Below the pieces are notes generated by a model. It was not told the DNA's origin and made no database searches. It saw only the letters and a program-made list of their open reading frames with translations. Both the position numbers and the translations under genes were made by a program. A DNA stretch of 64,000 nucleotides from Ptiloglossa arizonensis. Lineage: Eukaryota > Arthropoda > Insecta > Hymenoptera > Colletidae. Positions 9,885 through 22,686 of this stretch are shown here, one piece after another. Numbering within the stretch: the stretch's first letter is position 1; each line of letters starts with the position of its first letter. The DNA is taken from assembly GCF_051014685.1 (NCBI RefSeq), contig NW_027478395.1, forward strand, positions 248,001 to 312,000. Reading direction: 5' to 3'.

Positions 9885-12800
9885 GATAGGAATTTTTGGG
9901 TTAGGTCAATCCGTTCGCGAGATATGGGAGTTTGAAGCCAAGAAATGGTTGAGAAGGCAAAATATTTTTCGCAATTCTGCTGCTTCAGACGCTTAACCAG
10001 GATGGCCTAAGGAAAGAATACACATACCGTTGTAATCGGGCGAGCTTCTACTTTCAGTTACAATAGGAATTTTTGGGTTAGGTCAATCCGTTCGCGAGAT
10101 ATGGGACTTTGAAGCTAAGAAATGGTTGACAAGACAACAAATTTTTCGCACTTCTGCTTCTCCAATCGTTTAACCAGAATGGCCTAGGGGAAAAATACAC
10201 GTACCGTTGTAATCGGGCGAGTTTCTACTTTCAAATGCAATAGGAATTTTTGAGTTAGGTCAATCCGTTCGCGAGATATGAGAGTTTGAACCTAAGAAAT
10301 GGTTGAGAAGACAACAAATTTTTCGCGATTCTGCTGCTCCAAACGCTTAACCAGAATGGACTAGGGAAAAAATACGCATACCGTTCTAATCGGGTGAGTT
10401 TCTACTTTCTGATGCAACAGGAATTTTTGGGTTAGGTCAATCCGTTCGCCAGACATGGGAGTTTGAAGCTAAGAAATGTTTGACAAGACAACAAATTTTT
10501 CGCAATTCTGCTGCTCCAAACACTTAACCAGAATGGCCTAGGGAAAAAATACGCATACCGTTGTAATCGGGCGAGTTTCTACTTTCAGATACAACAGGAA
10601 TTTTTGGGTTAGGTCAATCCGTTCGCGAGATATGGGAGTTTGAAGCCAAGAAATGGTTGAGAAGGCAAAATATTTTTCGCAATTCTGCTGCTTCAAACGC
10701 TTAACCAGAATGGCCTAGGGACAAAATACACATACCGTTGTAATCGGGCGAGTTTCTACTTTCAGATGCGATAGGAATTTTTGGGTTAGGTCAGTCCGTT
10801 CGCGAGATATGGGACTTTGAAGCCAAGAAATGGTTGAGAAGGCAAAATATTTTTCGCAATTCTGCTGCTTCAGACGCTTAACCAGAATGGCCTAGGGAAA
10901 GAATACACATACCGTTGTAATCGGGCGAGTTTCTACTTTCAGATGCGATAGGAATTTTTGGGTTAGGTCAATCCGTTCGCGAGATATGGGAGTTTGAAGC
11001 CAAGAAATGGTTGAGAAGGCAAAATATTTTTCGCAATTCTGCTGCTTCAGACGCTTAACCAGAATGGCCTAGGGAAAAAATACGCATACCGTTGTAATCG
11101 GGCGAGTTTCTACTTTCAGATGCGATAGGAATTTTTGGGTTAGGTCAATCCGTTCTCGAGATATGGGAGTTTGAAGCCAAGAAATGGTTGTGAAGGAAAA
11201 AAATTTTTCGCCATTCTGCTGCTCCAAACGCTTAACCAGAATGGCCTAGGGAAAAAATACACATACCGTTGTAATCGGGCGAGTTTCTACTTTCAGATGC
11301 GATAGGAATTTTTGGGTTAGGTCAATCCGTTCGCGAGATATGGGACTTTGAAGCTAAGAAATGGTTGACAAGACAACAAATTTTTCGCACTTCTGCTTCT
11401 CCAATCGTTTAACCAGAATGGCCTAGGGGAAAAATACACGTACCGTTGTAATCGGGCGAGTTTCTACTTTCAAATGCAATAGGAATTTTTGAGTTAGGTC
11501 AATCCGTTCGCGAGATATGAGAGTTTGAACCTAAGAAATGGTTGAGAAGACAACAAATTTTTCGCGATTCTGCTGCTCCAAACGCTTAACCAGAATGGAC
11601 TAGGGAAAAAATACGCATACCGTTCTAATCGGGTGAGTTTCTACTTTCTGATGCAACAGGAATTTTTGGGTTGGGTCAATCCGTTCGCCAGACATGGGAG
11701 TTTGAAGCTAAGAAATGTTTGACAAGACAACAAATTTTTCGCAATTCTGCTGCTCCAAACACTTAACCAGAATGGCCTAGGGAAAAAATACGCATACCGT
11801 TGTAATCGGGCGAGTTTCTACTTTCAGATACAACAGGAATTTTTGGGTTAGGTCAATCCGTTCGCGAGATATTGCAGTTTGAAGCCAAGAAATGGTTGAG
11901 AAGGAAAAAATTTTTCGCAATTCTGCTGCTCCAAACGCTTAACCAGAATATCCTGGGGAAAAAATACACATACCGTTGTAATCGGGCGAGTTTCTACTTT
12001 CAGATGCGATAGGAATTTTTGGGTTAGGTCAATCCGTTCGCGAGATATGGGAGTTTGAAGCCAAGAAATGGTTGAGAAGGCAAAATATTTTTCGCAATTC
12101 TGCTGCTTCAAACGCTTAACCAGAATGGCCTAGGGACAAAATACACATACCGTTGTAATCGGGCGAGTTTCTACTTTCAGATGCGATAGGAATTTTTGGG
12201 TTAGGTCAGTCCGTTCGCGAGATATGGGACTTTGAAGCCAAGAAATGGTTGAGAAGGCAAAATATTTTTCGCAATTCTGCTGCTTCAGACGCTTAACCAG
12301 AATGGCCTAGGGAAAGAATACACATACCGTTGTAATCGGGCGAGTTTCTACTTTCAGATGCGATAGGAATTTTTGGGTTAGGTCAATCCGTTCGCGAGAT
12401 ATGGGAGTTTGAAGCCAAGAAATGGTTGAGAAGGCAAAATATTTTTCGCAATTCTGCTGCTTCAGACGCTTAACCAGAATGGCCTAGGGAAAAAATACGC
12501 ATACCGTTGTAATCGGGCGAGTTTCTACTTTCAGATGCAACAGGAATTTTTGGGTTAGGTCAATCCGTTCGCGAGATATTGGAGTTTGAAGCCAAGAAAT
12601 GGTTGAGAAGGAGAAAATTTTTCGCAATTCTGCTGCTCCAAGCGCTTAACCAGAATATCCTAGGGAAAAAATACACATACCGTTGTAATCGGGCGAGTTT
12701 CTACTTTCAGATGCAATAGGAATTTTTGGGTTAGGTCAATCTGTTCGCGAGATATGGGAGTTTGAAGCCAAGGAATGGTTGAGAAGGCAAAAAATTTTTC

Positions 12801-13802
12801 GCAATTCTGCTGCTTCAAACGCTTAAACAGAATGGCCTAGGGACAAAATACACATACCGTTGTAATCGGGCGAGTTTCTACTTTCAGATGCGATAGGAAT
12901 TTTTGGGTTAGGTCAATCCGTTCGCGAGATATGGGAGTTTGAAGCCAAGAAATGGTTGAGAAGGCAAAATATTTTTCGCAATTCTGCTGCTTCAGACGCT
13001 TAACCAGGATGGCCTAAGGAAAGAATACACATACCGTTGTAATCGGGCGAGCTTCTACTTTCAGTTACAATAGGAATTTTTGGGTTAGGTCAATCCGTTC
13101 GCGAGATATGGGACTTTGAAGCTAAGAAATGGTTGACAAGACAACAAATTTTTCGCACTTCTGCTTCTCCAATCGTTTAACCAGAATGGCCTAGGGGAAA
13201 AATACACGTACCGTTGTAATCGGGCGAGTTTCTACTTTCAAATGCAATAGGAATTTTTGAGTTAGGTCAATCCGTTCGCGAGATATGAGAGTTTGAACCT
13301 AAGAAATGATTGAGAAGACAACAAATTTTTCGCGATTCTGCTGCTCCAAACGCTTAACCAGAATGGACTAGGGAAAAAATACGCATACCGTTCTAATCGG
13401 GTGAGTTTCTACTTTCTGATGCAACAGGAATTTTTGGGTTAGGTCAATCCGTTCGCCAGACATGGGAGTTTGAAGCTAAGAAATGTTTGACAAGACAACA
13501 AATTTTTCGCAATTCTGCTGCTCCAAACACTTAACCAGAATGGCCTAGGGAAAAAATACGCATACCGTTGTAATCGGGCGAGCTTCTACTTTCAGATACA
13601 ACAGGAATTTTTGGGTTAGGTCAATCCGTTCGCGAGATATTGCAGTTTGAAGCCAAGAAATGGTTGAGAAGGAAAAAATTTTTCGCAATTCTGCTGCTCC
13701 AAACGCTTAACCAGAATATCCTGGGGAAAAATACACATACCGTTGTAATCGGGCGAGTTTCTACTTTCAGATGCGATAGGAATTTTTGGGTTAGGTCAAT
13801 CC
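9885..13802 (+). repeat. Domain 3: 7- and 10-monomer displaced copies
   Basis: A marker string (GATATGAGAGTTTGAACC, then CCGTTCTAATCGGGTG, then CGCCAGACATGG) occurs at about 10281, 11520 and 13288. The first displacement is 1239 bp (7 monomers) and the second 1768 bp (10 monomers, slightly shortened). The second and third copies have a class D monomer with GATATTGCAG after the CGCCAGACATGG monomer, which the first copy lacks. Confidence 0.75.
10436..10612 (+). repeat. Monomer class H exemplar (CGCCAGACATGGG, AAATGTTTGAC)
   Basis: Diagnostic variants are TTCGCCAGACATGGGAG and AAGAAATGTTTGACAAG. The monomer before it ends with CGGGTGAGTTTC and TTTCTGATGC. The pair recurs near 11680, 13450, 14870, 18580, 22300, 23350, 23530, 26180, 26350, 27410, 32520, 44380, 44730, 55350, 55700, 56940, 58180 and 59420. 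The CGCGA palindrome is lost in this class. Confidence 0.8.
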
Positions 13803-16800
13803 GTTCGCGAGATATGGGAGTTTGAAGCTAAGAAATGGTTGAGGAGACAACAAATTTTTCGCACTTCTGCTGCTCCAAACGCTTAACCAGAATGGCCAAG
13901 GGAAAAAACACGCATACCGTTGTAATCGGGCGAGTTTCTACTTTCAGATGCAACAGGAATTTTTGGGTTAGGTCAATCCGTTCGCGAGATATTGGAGTTT
14001 GAAGCCAAGAAATGGTTGAGAAGGAGAAAATTTTTCGCAATTCTGCTGCTCCAAGCGCTTAACCAGAATATCCTAGGGAAAAAATACACATACCGTTGTA
14101 ATCGGGCGAGTTTCTACTTTCAGATGCAATAGGAATTTTTGGGTTAGGTCAATCTGTTCGCGAGATATGGGAGTTTGAAGCCAAGGAATGGTTGAGAAGG
14201 CAAAAAATTTTTCGCAATTCTGCTGCTTCAAACGCTTAAACAGAATGGCCTAGGGACAAAATACACATACCGTTGTAATCGGGCGAGTTTCTACTTTCAG
14301 ATGCGATAGGAATTTTTGGGTTAGGTCAATCCGTTCGCGAGATATGGGAGTTTGAAGCCAAGAAATGGTTGAGAAGGCAAAATATTTTTCGCAATTCTGC
14401 TGCTTCAGACGCTTAACCAGGATGGCCTAAGGAAAGAATACACATACCGTTGTAATCGGGCGAGCTTCTACTTTCAGTTACAATAGGAATTTTTGGGTTA
14501 GGTCAATCCGTTCGCGAGATATGGGACTTTGAAGCTAAGAAATGGTTGACAAGACAACAAATTTTTCGCACTTCTGCTTCTCCAATCGTTTAACCAGAAT
14601 GGCCTAGGGGAAAAATACACGTACCGTTGTAATCGGGCGAGTTTCTACTTTCAAATGCAATAGGAATTTTTGAGTTAGGTCAATCCGTTCGCGAGATATG
14701 AGAGTTTGAACCTAAGAAATGGTTGAGAAGACAACAAATTTTTCGCGATTCTGCTGCTCCAAACGCTTAACCAGAATGGACTAGGGAAAAAATACGCATA
14801 CCGTTCTAATCGGGTGAGTTTCTACTTTCTGATGCAACAGGAATTTTTGGGTTAGGTCAATCCGTTCGCCAGACATGGGAGTTTGAAGCTAAGAAATGTT
14901 TGACAAGACAACAAATTTTTCGCAATTCTGCTGCTCCAAACACTTAACCAGAATGGCCTAGGGAAAAAATACGCATACCGTTGTAATCGGGCGAGTTTCT
15001 ACTTTCAGATACAACAGGAATTTTTGGGTTAGGTCAATCCGTTCGCGAGATATTGCAGTTTGAAGCCAAGAAATGGTTGAGAAGGAAAAAATTTTTCGCA
15101 ATTCTGCTGCTCCAAACGCTTAACCAGAATATCCTGGGGAAAAAATACACATACCGTTGTAATCGGGCGAGTTTCTACTTTCAGATGCGATAGGAATTTT
15201 TGGGTTAGGTCAATCCGTTCGCGAGATATGGGAGTTTGAAGCCAAGAAATGGTTGAGAAGGCAAAATATTTTTCGCAATTCTGCTGCTTCAAACGCTTAA
15301 CCAGAATGGCCTAGGGACAAAATACACATACCGTTGTAATCGGGCGAGTTTCTACTTTCAGATGCGATAGGAATTTTTGGGTTAGGTCAGTCCGTTCGCG
15401 AGATATGGGACTTTGAAGCCAAGAAATGGTTGAGAAGGCAAAATATTTTTCGCAATTCTGCTGCTTCAGACGCTTAACCAGAATGGCCTAGGGAAAGAAT
15501 ACACATACCGTTGTAATCGGGCGAGTTTCTACTTTCAGATGCGATAGGAATTTTTGGGTTAGGTCAATCCGTTCGCGAGATATGGGAGTTTGAAGCCAAG
15601 AAATGGTTGAGAAGGCAAAATATTTTTCGCAATTCTGCTGCTTCAGACGCTTAACCAGAATGGCCTAGGGAAAAAATACGCATACCGTTGTAATCGGGCG
15701 AGTTTCTACTTTCAGATGCAACAGGAATTTTTGGGTTAGGTCAATCCGTTCGCGAGATATTGGAGTTTGAAGCCAAGAAATGGTTGAGAAGGAAAAAATT
15801 TTTCGCAATTCTGCTGCTCCAAACGCTTAACCAGAATATCCTAGGTAAAAAATTCACATACCGTTGTAATCGGGCTAGTTTCTACTTTCAGATGCCATCG
15901 GAATTTTTGGGTTAGGTCAATCCGTTCGCGAAATATGGGATTTTGAAGCTAAGAAATGGTTGAGGAGACAACAAATTTTTCGCACTTCTGCTGCTCCAAA
16001 CGCTTAAACAGAATGGCCTAGGGCAAAAATACACATACCGATGTAATCGGGCGAGTTTCTACTTTCAGATGCAATAGGAATTTTTGGGTTAGGTCAATCC
16101 GTTCGCGAGATATGGGAGTTTGAAGCTAAGAAATGGTTGAGGAGACAACAAATTTTTCGCACTTCTGCTGCTCCAAACGCTTAAACAGAATGGCCTAGGG
16201 CAAAAATACACATACCGTTGTAATCGGGCGAGTTTCTACTTTCAGATGCGATAGGAATTTTTGGGTTAGGTCAATCCGTTCTCGAGATATGGGAGTTTGA
16301 AGCCAAGAAATGGTTGTGAAGGAAAAAAATTTTTCGCCATTCTGCTGCTCCAAACGCTTAACCAGAATGGCCTAGGGAAAAAATACACATACCGTTGTAA
16401 TCGGGCGAGTTTCTACTTTCAGACGCTATAGGAATTTTTGGGTTAGGTCAATCCGTTCGCGAGATATGGGAGTTTGAAGCTAAGAAATGGTTGAGGAGAC
16501 AACAAATTTTTCGCACTTCTGCTGCTCCAAACGCTTAAACAGAATGGCCTAGGGCAAAAATACACATACCGTTGTAATCGGGCGAGGTTCTACTTTCAGA
16601 TGCAATAGGAATTTTTGGGTTAGGTCAATCCGTTCGCGAGATATGGGAGTTTGAAGCCAAGAAATGGTTGAGAAGGCAAAAAAGTTTTCGCAATTCTGCT
16701 GCTTCAAACGCTTAACCAGAATGGCCTAGGGACAAAATACACATACTGTTGTAATCGGGCGAGTTTCTACTTTCAGATGCGATAGGAATTTTTGGGTTAG

Positions 16801-17515
16801 GTCAATCCGTTCGCGACATATGGGAGTTTGAAGCCAAGAAATGGTTGAGAAGGCAAAATATTTTTCGCAATTCTGCTGCTTCAGACGCTTAACCAGAATC
16901 GCCTAGGGAAAGAATACACATACCGTTGTAATCGGGCGAGTTTCTACTTTCAGTTACAATAGGAATTTTTGGGTTAGGTCAATCCGTTCGCGAGATATGG
17001 GACTTTGAAGCTAAGAAATGGTTGACAAGACAACAAATTTTTCGCACTTCTGCTTCTCCAATCGTTTAACCAGAATGGCCTAGGGAAAAAATACACATAC
17101 CGTTGTAATCGGGCGAGTTTCTACTTTCAGATGCTATAGGAATTTTTGGGTTAGGTCGATCCGTTCGCGAGATATGGGAGTTTGAAGCTAAGAAATGGTT
17201 GAGGAGACAACAAATTTTTCGCACTTCTGCTGCTCCAAACGCTTAACCAGAATGGCCAATGGAAAAAACACGCATACCGTTGTAATCGGGCGAGTTTCTA
17301 CTTTCAGATGCAACAGGAATTTTTGGGTTAGGTCAATCCGTTCGCGAGATATTGGAGTTTGAAGCCAAGAAATGGTTGAGAAGGAGAAAATTTTTCGCAA
17401 TTCTGCTGCTCCAAGCGCTTAACCAGAATATCCTAGGGAAAAAATACACATACCGTTGTAATCGGGCGAGTTTCTACTTTCAGATGCAATAGGAATTTTT
17501 GGGTTAGGTCAATCT
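13803..17515 (+). repeat. Domain 4, 3713-bp HOR unit 1 (21 monomers)
   Basis: This is the first of 2.4 tandem copies of a 21-monomer unit. Landmarks at 13828, 15029, 15844 (GGTAAAAAATTC) and 17188 recur at 17541, 18742, 19557 and 20901, each displaced exactly 3713 bp. The left edge is set by CCG at 13801 against CTG at 17514. Near-perfect identity between units implies a recent tandem duplication. Confidence 0.88.
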
Positions 17516-20500
17516 GTTCGCGAGATATGGGAGTTTGAAGCTAAGAAATGGTTGAGGAGACAACAAATTTTTCGCACTTCTGCTGCTCCAAACGCTTAAC
17601 CAGAATGGCCAAGGGAAAAAACACGCATACCGTTGTAATCGGGCGAGTTTCTACTTTCAGATGCAACAGGAATTTTTGGGTTAGGTCAATCCGTTCGCGA
17701 GATATTGGAGTTTGAAGCCAAGAAATGGTTGAGAAGGAGAAAATTTTTCGCAATTCTGCTGCTCCAAGCGCTTAACCAGAATATCCTAGGGAAAAAATAC
17801 ACATACCGTTGTAATCGGGCGAGTTTCTACTTTCAGATGCAATAGGAATTTTTGGGTTAGGTCAATCTGTTCGCGAGATATGGGAGTTTGAAGCCAAGGA
17901 ATGGTTGAGAAGGCAAAAAATTTTTCGCAATTCTGCTGCTTCAAACGCTTAAACAGAATGGCCTAGGGACAAAATACACATACCGTTGTAATCGGGCGAG
18001 TTTCTACTTTCAGATGCGATAGGAATTTTTGGGTTAGGTCAATCCGTTCGCGAGATATGGGAGTTTGAAGCCAAGAAATGGTTGAGAAGGCAAAATATTT
18101 TTCGCAATTCTGCTGCTTCAGACGCTTAACCAGGATGGCCTAAGGAAAGAATACACATACCGTTGTAATCGGGCGAGCTTCTACTTTCAGTTACAATAGG
18201 AATTTTTGGGTTAGGTCAATCCGTTCGCGAGATATGGGACTTTGAAGCTAAGAAATGGTTGACAAGACAACAAATTTTTCGCACTTCTGCTTCTCCAATC
18301 GTTTAACCAGAATGGCCTAGGGGAAAAATACACGTACCGTTGTAATCGGGCGAGTTTCTACTTTCAAATGCAATAGGAATTTTTGAGTTAGGTCAATCCG
18401 TTCGCGAGATATGAGAGTTTGAACCTAAGAAATGGTTGAGAAGACAACAAATTTTTCGCGATTCTGCTGCTCCAAACGCTTAACCAGAATGGACTAGGGA
18501 AAAAATACGCATACCGTTCTAATCGGGTGAGTTTCTACTTTCTGATGCAACAGGAATTTTTGGGTTAGGTCAATCCGTTCGCCAGACATGGGAGTTTGAA
18601 GCTAAGAAATGTTTGACAAGACAACAAATTTTTCGCAATTCTGCTGCTCCAAACACTTAACCAGAATGGCCTAGGGAAAAAATACGCATACCGTTGTAAT
18701 CGGGCGAGTTTCTACTTTCAGATACAACAGGAATTTTTGGGTTAGGTCAATCCGTTCGCGAGATATTGCAGTTTGAAGCCAAGAAATGGTTGAGAAGGAA
18801 AAAATTTTTCGCAATTCTGCTGCTCCAAACGCTTAACCAGAATATCCTGGGGAAAAAATACACATACCGTTGTAATCGGGCGAGTTTCTACTTTCAGATG
18901 CGATAGGAATTTTTGGGTTAGGTCAATCCGTTCGCGAGATATGGGAGTTTGAAGCCAAGAAATGGTTGAGAAGGCAAAATATTTTTCGCAATTCTGCTGC
19001 TTCAAACGCTTAACCAGAATGGCCTAGGGACAATATACACATACCGTTGTAATCGGGCGAGTTTCTACTTTCAGATGCGATAGGAATTTTTGGGTTAGGT
19101 CAGTCCGTTCGCGAGATATGGGACTTTGAAGCCAAGAAATGGTTGAGAAGGCAAAATATTTTTCGCAATTCTGCTGCTTCAGACGCTTAACCAGAATGGC
19201 CTAGGGAAAGAATACACATACCGTTGTAATCGGGCGAGTTTCTACTTTCAGATGCGATAGGAATTTTTGGGTTAGGTCAATCCGTTCGCGAGATATGGGA
19301 GTTTGAAGCCAAGAAATGGTTGAGAAGGCAAAATATTTTTCGCAATTCTGCTGCTTCAGACGCTTAACCAGAATGGCCTAGGGAAAAAATACGCATACCG
19401 TTGTAATCGGGCGAGTTTCTACTTTCAGATGCAACAGGAATTTTTGGGTTAGGTCAATCCGTTCGCGAGATATTGGAGTTTGAAGCCAAGAAATGGTTGA
19501 GAAGGAAAAAATTTTTCGCAATTCTGCTGCTCCAAACGCTTAACCAGAATATCCTAGGTAAAAAATTCACATACCGTTGTAATCGGGCTAGTTTCTACTT
19601 TCAGATGCCATCGGAATTTTTGGGTTAGGTCAATCCGTTCGCGAAATATGGGATTTTGAAGCTAAGAAATGGTTGAGGAGACAACAAATTTTTCGCACTT
19701 CTGCTGCTCCAAACGCTTAAACAGAATGGCCTAGGGCAAAAATACACATACCGATGTAATCGGGCGAGTTTCTACTTTCAGATGCAATAGGAATTTTTGG
19801 GTTAGGTCAATCCGTTCGCGAGATATGGGAGTTTGAAGCTAAGAAATGGTTGAGGAGACAACAAATTTTTCGCACTTCTGCTGCTCCAAACGCTTAAACA
19901 GAATGGCCTAGGGCAAAAATACACATACCGTTGTAATCGGGCGAGTTTCTACTTTCAGATGCGATAGGAATTTTTGGGTTAGGTCAATCCGTTCTCGAGA
20001 TATGGGAGTTTGAAGCCAAGAAATGGTTGTGAAGGAAAAAAATTTTTCGCCATTCTGCTGCTCCAAACGCTTAACCAGAATGGCCTAGGGAAAAAATACA
20101 CATACCGTTGTAATCGGGCGAGTTTCTACTTTCAGACGCTATAGGAATTTTTGGGTTAGGTCAATCCGTTCGCGAGATATGGGAGTTTGAAGCTAAGAAA
20201 TGGTTGAGGAGACAACAAATTTTTCGCACTTCTGCTGCTCCAAACGCTTAAACAGAATGGCCTAGGGCAAAAATACACATACCGTTGTAATCGGGCGAGG
20301 TTCTACTTTCAGATGCAATAGGAATTTTTGGGTTAGGTCAATCCGTTCGCGAGATATGGGAGTTTGAAGCCAAGAAATGGTTGAGAAGGCAAAAAAGTTT
20401 TCGCAATTCTGCTGCTTCAAACGCTTAACCAGAATGGCCTAGGGACAAAATACACATACTGTTGTAATCGGGCGAGTTTCTACTTTCAGATGCGATAGGA

Positions 20501-21228
20501 ATTTTTGGGTTAGGTCAATCCGTTCGCGACATATGGGAGTTTGAAGCCAAGAAATGGTTGAGAAGGCAAAATATTTTTCGCAATTCTGCTGCTTCAGACG
20601 CTTAACCAGAATCGCCTAGGGAAAGAATACACATACCGTTGTAATCGGGCGAGTTTCTACTTTCAGTTACAATAGGAATTTTTGGGTTAGGTCAATCCGT
20701 TCGCGAGATATGGGACTTTGAAGCTAAGAAATGGTTGACAAGACAACAAATTTTTCGCACTTCTGCTTCTCCAATCGTTTAACCAGAATGGCCTAGGGAA
20801 AAAATACACATACCGTTGTAATCGGGCGAGTTTCTACTTTCAGATGCTATAGGAATTTTTGGGTTAGGTCGATCCGTTCGCGAGATATGGGAGTTTGAAG
20901 CTAAGAAATGGTTGAGGAGACAACAAATTTTTCGCACTTCTGCTGCTCCAAACGCTTAACCAGAATGGCCAATGGAAAAAACACGCATACCGTTGTAATC
21001 GGGCGAGTTTCTACTTTCAGATGCAACAGGAATTTTTGGGTTAGGTCAATCCGTTCGCGAGATATTGGAGTTTGAAGCCAAGAAATGGTTGAGAAGGAGA
21101 AAATTTTTCGCAATTCTGCTGCTCCAAGCGCTTAACCAGAATATCCTAGGGAAAAAATACACATACCGTTGTAATCGGGCGAGTTTCTACTTTCAGATGC
21201 AATAGGAATTTTTGGGTTAGGTCAATCT
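17516..21228 (+). repeat. Domain 4, 3713-bp HOR unit 2 (21 monomers)
   Basis: This unit is nearly identical to 13803-17515. The one difference I noted inside is GGGACAATATAC near 19030, where unit 1 has GGGACAAAATAC. The unit boundary is a monomer beginning AATCTGTTCGCGAG joined to a class B-type body, the same chimeric junction as at the next boundary. Confidence 0.88.
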
Positions 21229-22686
21229 GTTCGCGAGATATGGGAGTTTGAAGCTAAGAAATGGTTGAGGAGACAACAAATTTTTCGCACTTCTGCTGCT
21301 CCAAACGCTTAACCAGAATGGCCAAGGGAAAAAACACGCATACCGTTGTAATCGGGCGAGTTTCTACTTTCAGATGCAACAGGAATTTTTGGGTTAGGTC
21401 AATCCGTTCGCGAGATATTGGAGTTTGAAGCCAAGAAATGGTTGAGAAGGAGAAAATTTTTCGCAATTCTGCTGCTCCAAGCGCTTAACCAGAATATCCT
21501 AGGGAAAAAATACACATACCGTTGTAATCGGGCGAGTTTCTACTTTCAGATGCAATAGGAATTTTTGGGTTAGGTCAATCTGTTCGCGAGATATGGGAGT
21601 TTGAAGCCAAGGAATGCTTGAGAAGGCAAAAAATTTTTCGCAATTCTGCTGCTTCAAACGCTTAAACAGAATGGCCTAGGGACAAAATACACATACCGTT
21701 GTAATCGGGCGAGTTTCTACTTTCAGATGCGATAGGAATTTTTGGGTTAGGTCAATCCGTTCGCGAGATATGGGAGTTTGAAGCCAAGAAATGGTTGAGA
21801 AGGCAAAATATTTTTCGCAATTCTGCTGCTTCAGACGCTTAACCAGGATGGCCTAAGGAAAGAATACACATACCGTTGTAATCGGGCGAGCTTCTACTTT
21901 CAGTTACAATAGGAATTTTTGGGTTAGGTCAATCCGTTCGCGAGATATGGGACTTTGAAGCTAAGAAATGGTTGACAAGACAACAAATTTTTCGCACTTC
22001 TGCTTCTCCAATCGTTTAACCAGAATGGCCTAGGGGAAAAATACACGTACCGTTGTAATCGGGCGAGTTTCTACTTTCAAATGCAATAGGAATTTTTGAG
22101 TTAGGTCAATCCGTTCGCGAGATATGAGAGTTTGAACCTAAGAAATGGTTGAGAAGACAACAAATTTTTCGCGATTCTGCTGCTCCAAACGCTTAACCAG
22201 AATGGACTAGGGAAAAAATACGCATACCGTTCTAATCGGGTGAGTTTCTACTTTCTGATGCAACAGGAATTTTTGGGTTAGGTCAATCCGTTCGCCAGAC
22301 ATGGGAGTTTGAAGCTAAGAAATGTTTGACAAGACAACAAATTTTTCGCAATTCTGCTGCTCCAAACACTTAACCAGAATGGCCTAGGGAAAAAATACGC
22401 ATACCGTTGTAATCGGGCGAGTTTCTACTTTCAGATACAACAGGAATTTTTGGGTTAGGTCAATCCGTTCGCGAGATATTGCAGTTTGAAGCCAAGAAAT
22501 GGTTGAGAAGGAAAAAATTTTTCGCAATTCTGCTGCTCCAAACGCTTAACCAGAATATCCTGGGGAAAAAATACACATACCGTTGTAATCGGGCGAGTTT
22601 CTACTTTCAGATGCGATAGGAATTTTTGGGTTAGGTCAATCCGTTCGCGAGATATGGGAGTTTGAAGCCAAGAAATGGTTGAGAAG
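21229..22686 (+). repeat. Domain 4, partial HOR unit 3 (about 8 monomers)
   Basis: This follows unit 2 in register for about 1458 bp, then switches at 22687 from the GAAGGCAAAATATT path to a GAAGACAACAAATTTTTGG path not found in units 1 and 2. One substitution was noted, GGAATGCTTGAG near 21612. The switch occurs within the A-tract region of a monomer, so the breakpoint is inside a repeat. Confidence 0.85.

Noticed and set aside
13828..14040. Recurrent 60-110 codon open frames, mostly on the minus strand, repeated many times across the window
   Set aside because: They are the satellite read in one frame. Since 177 is divisible by 3, a frame that is open in one monomer stays open into the next until a class-specific stop or a 176-bp monomer. 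The same peptide recurs in every homologous monomer, start codons are arbitrary, and there is no independent gene context.
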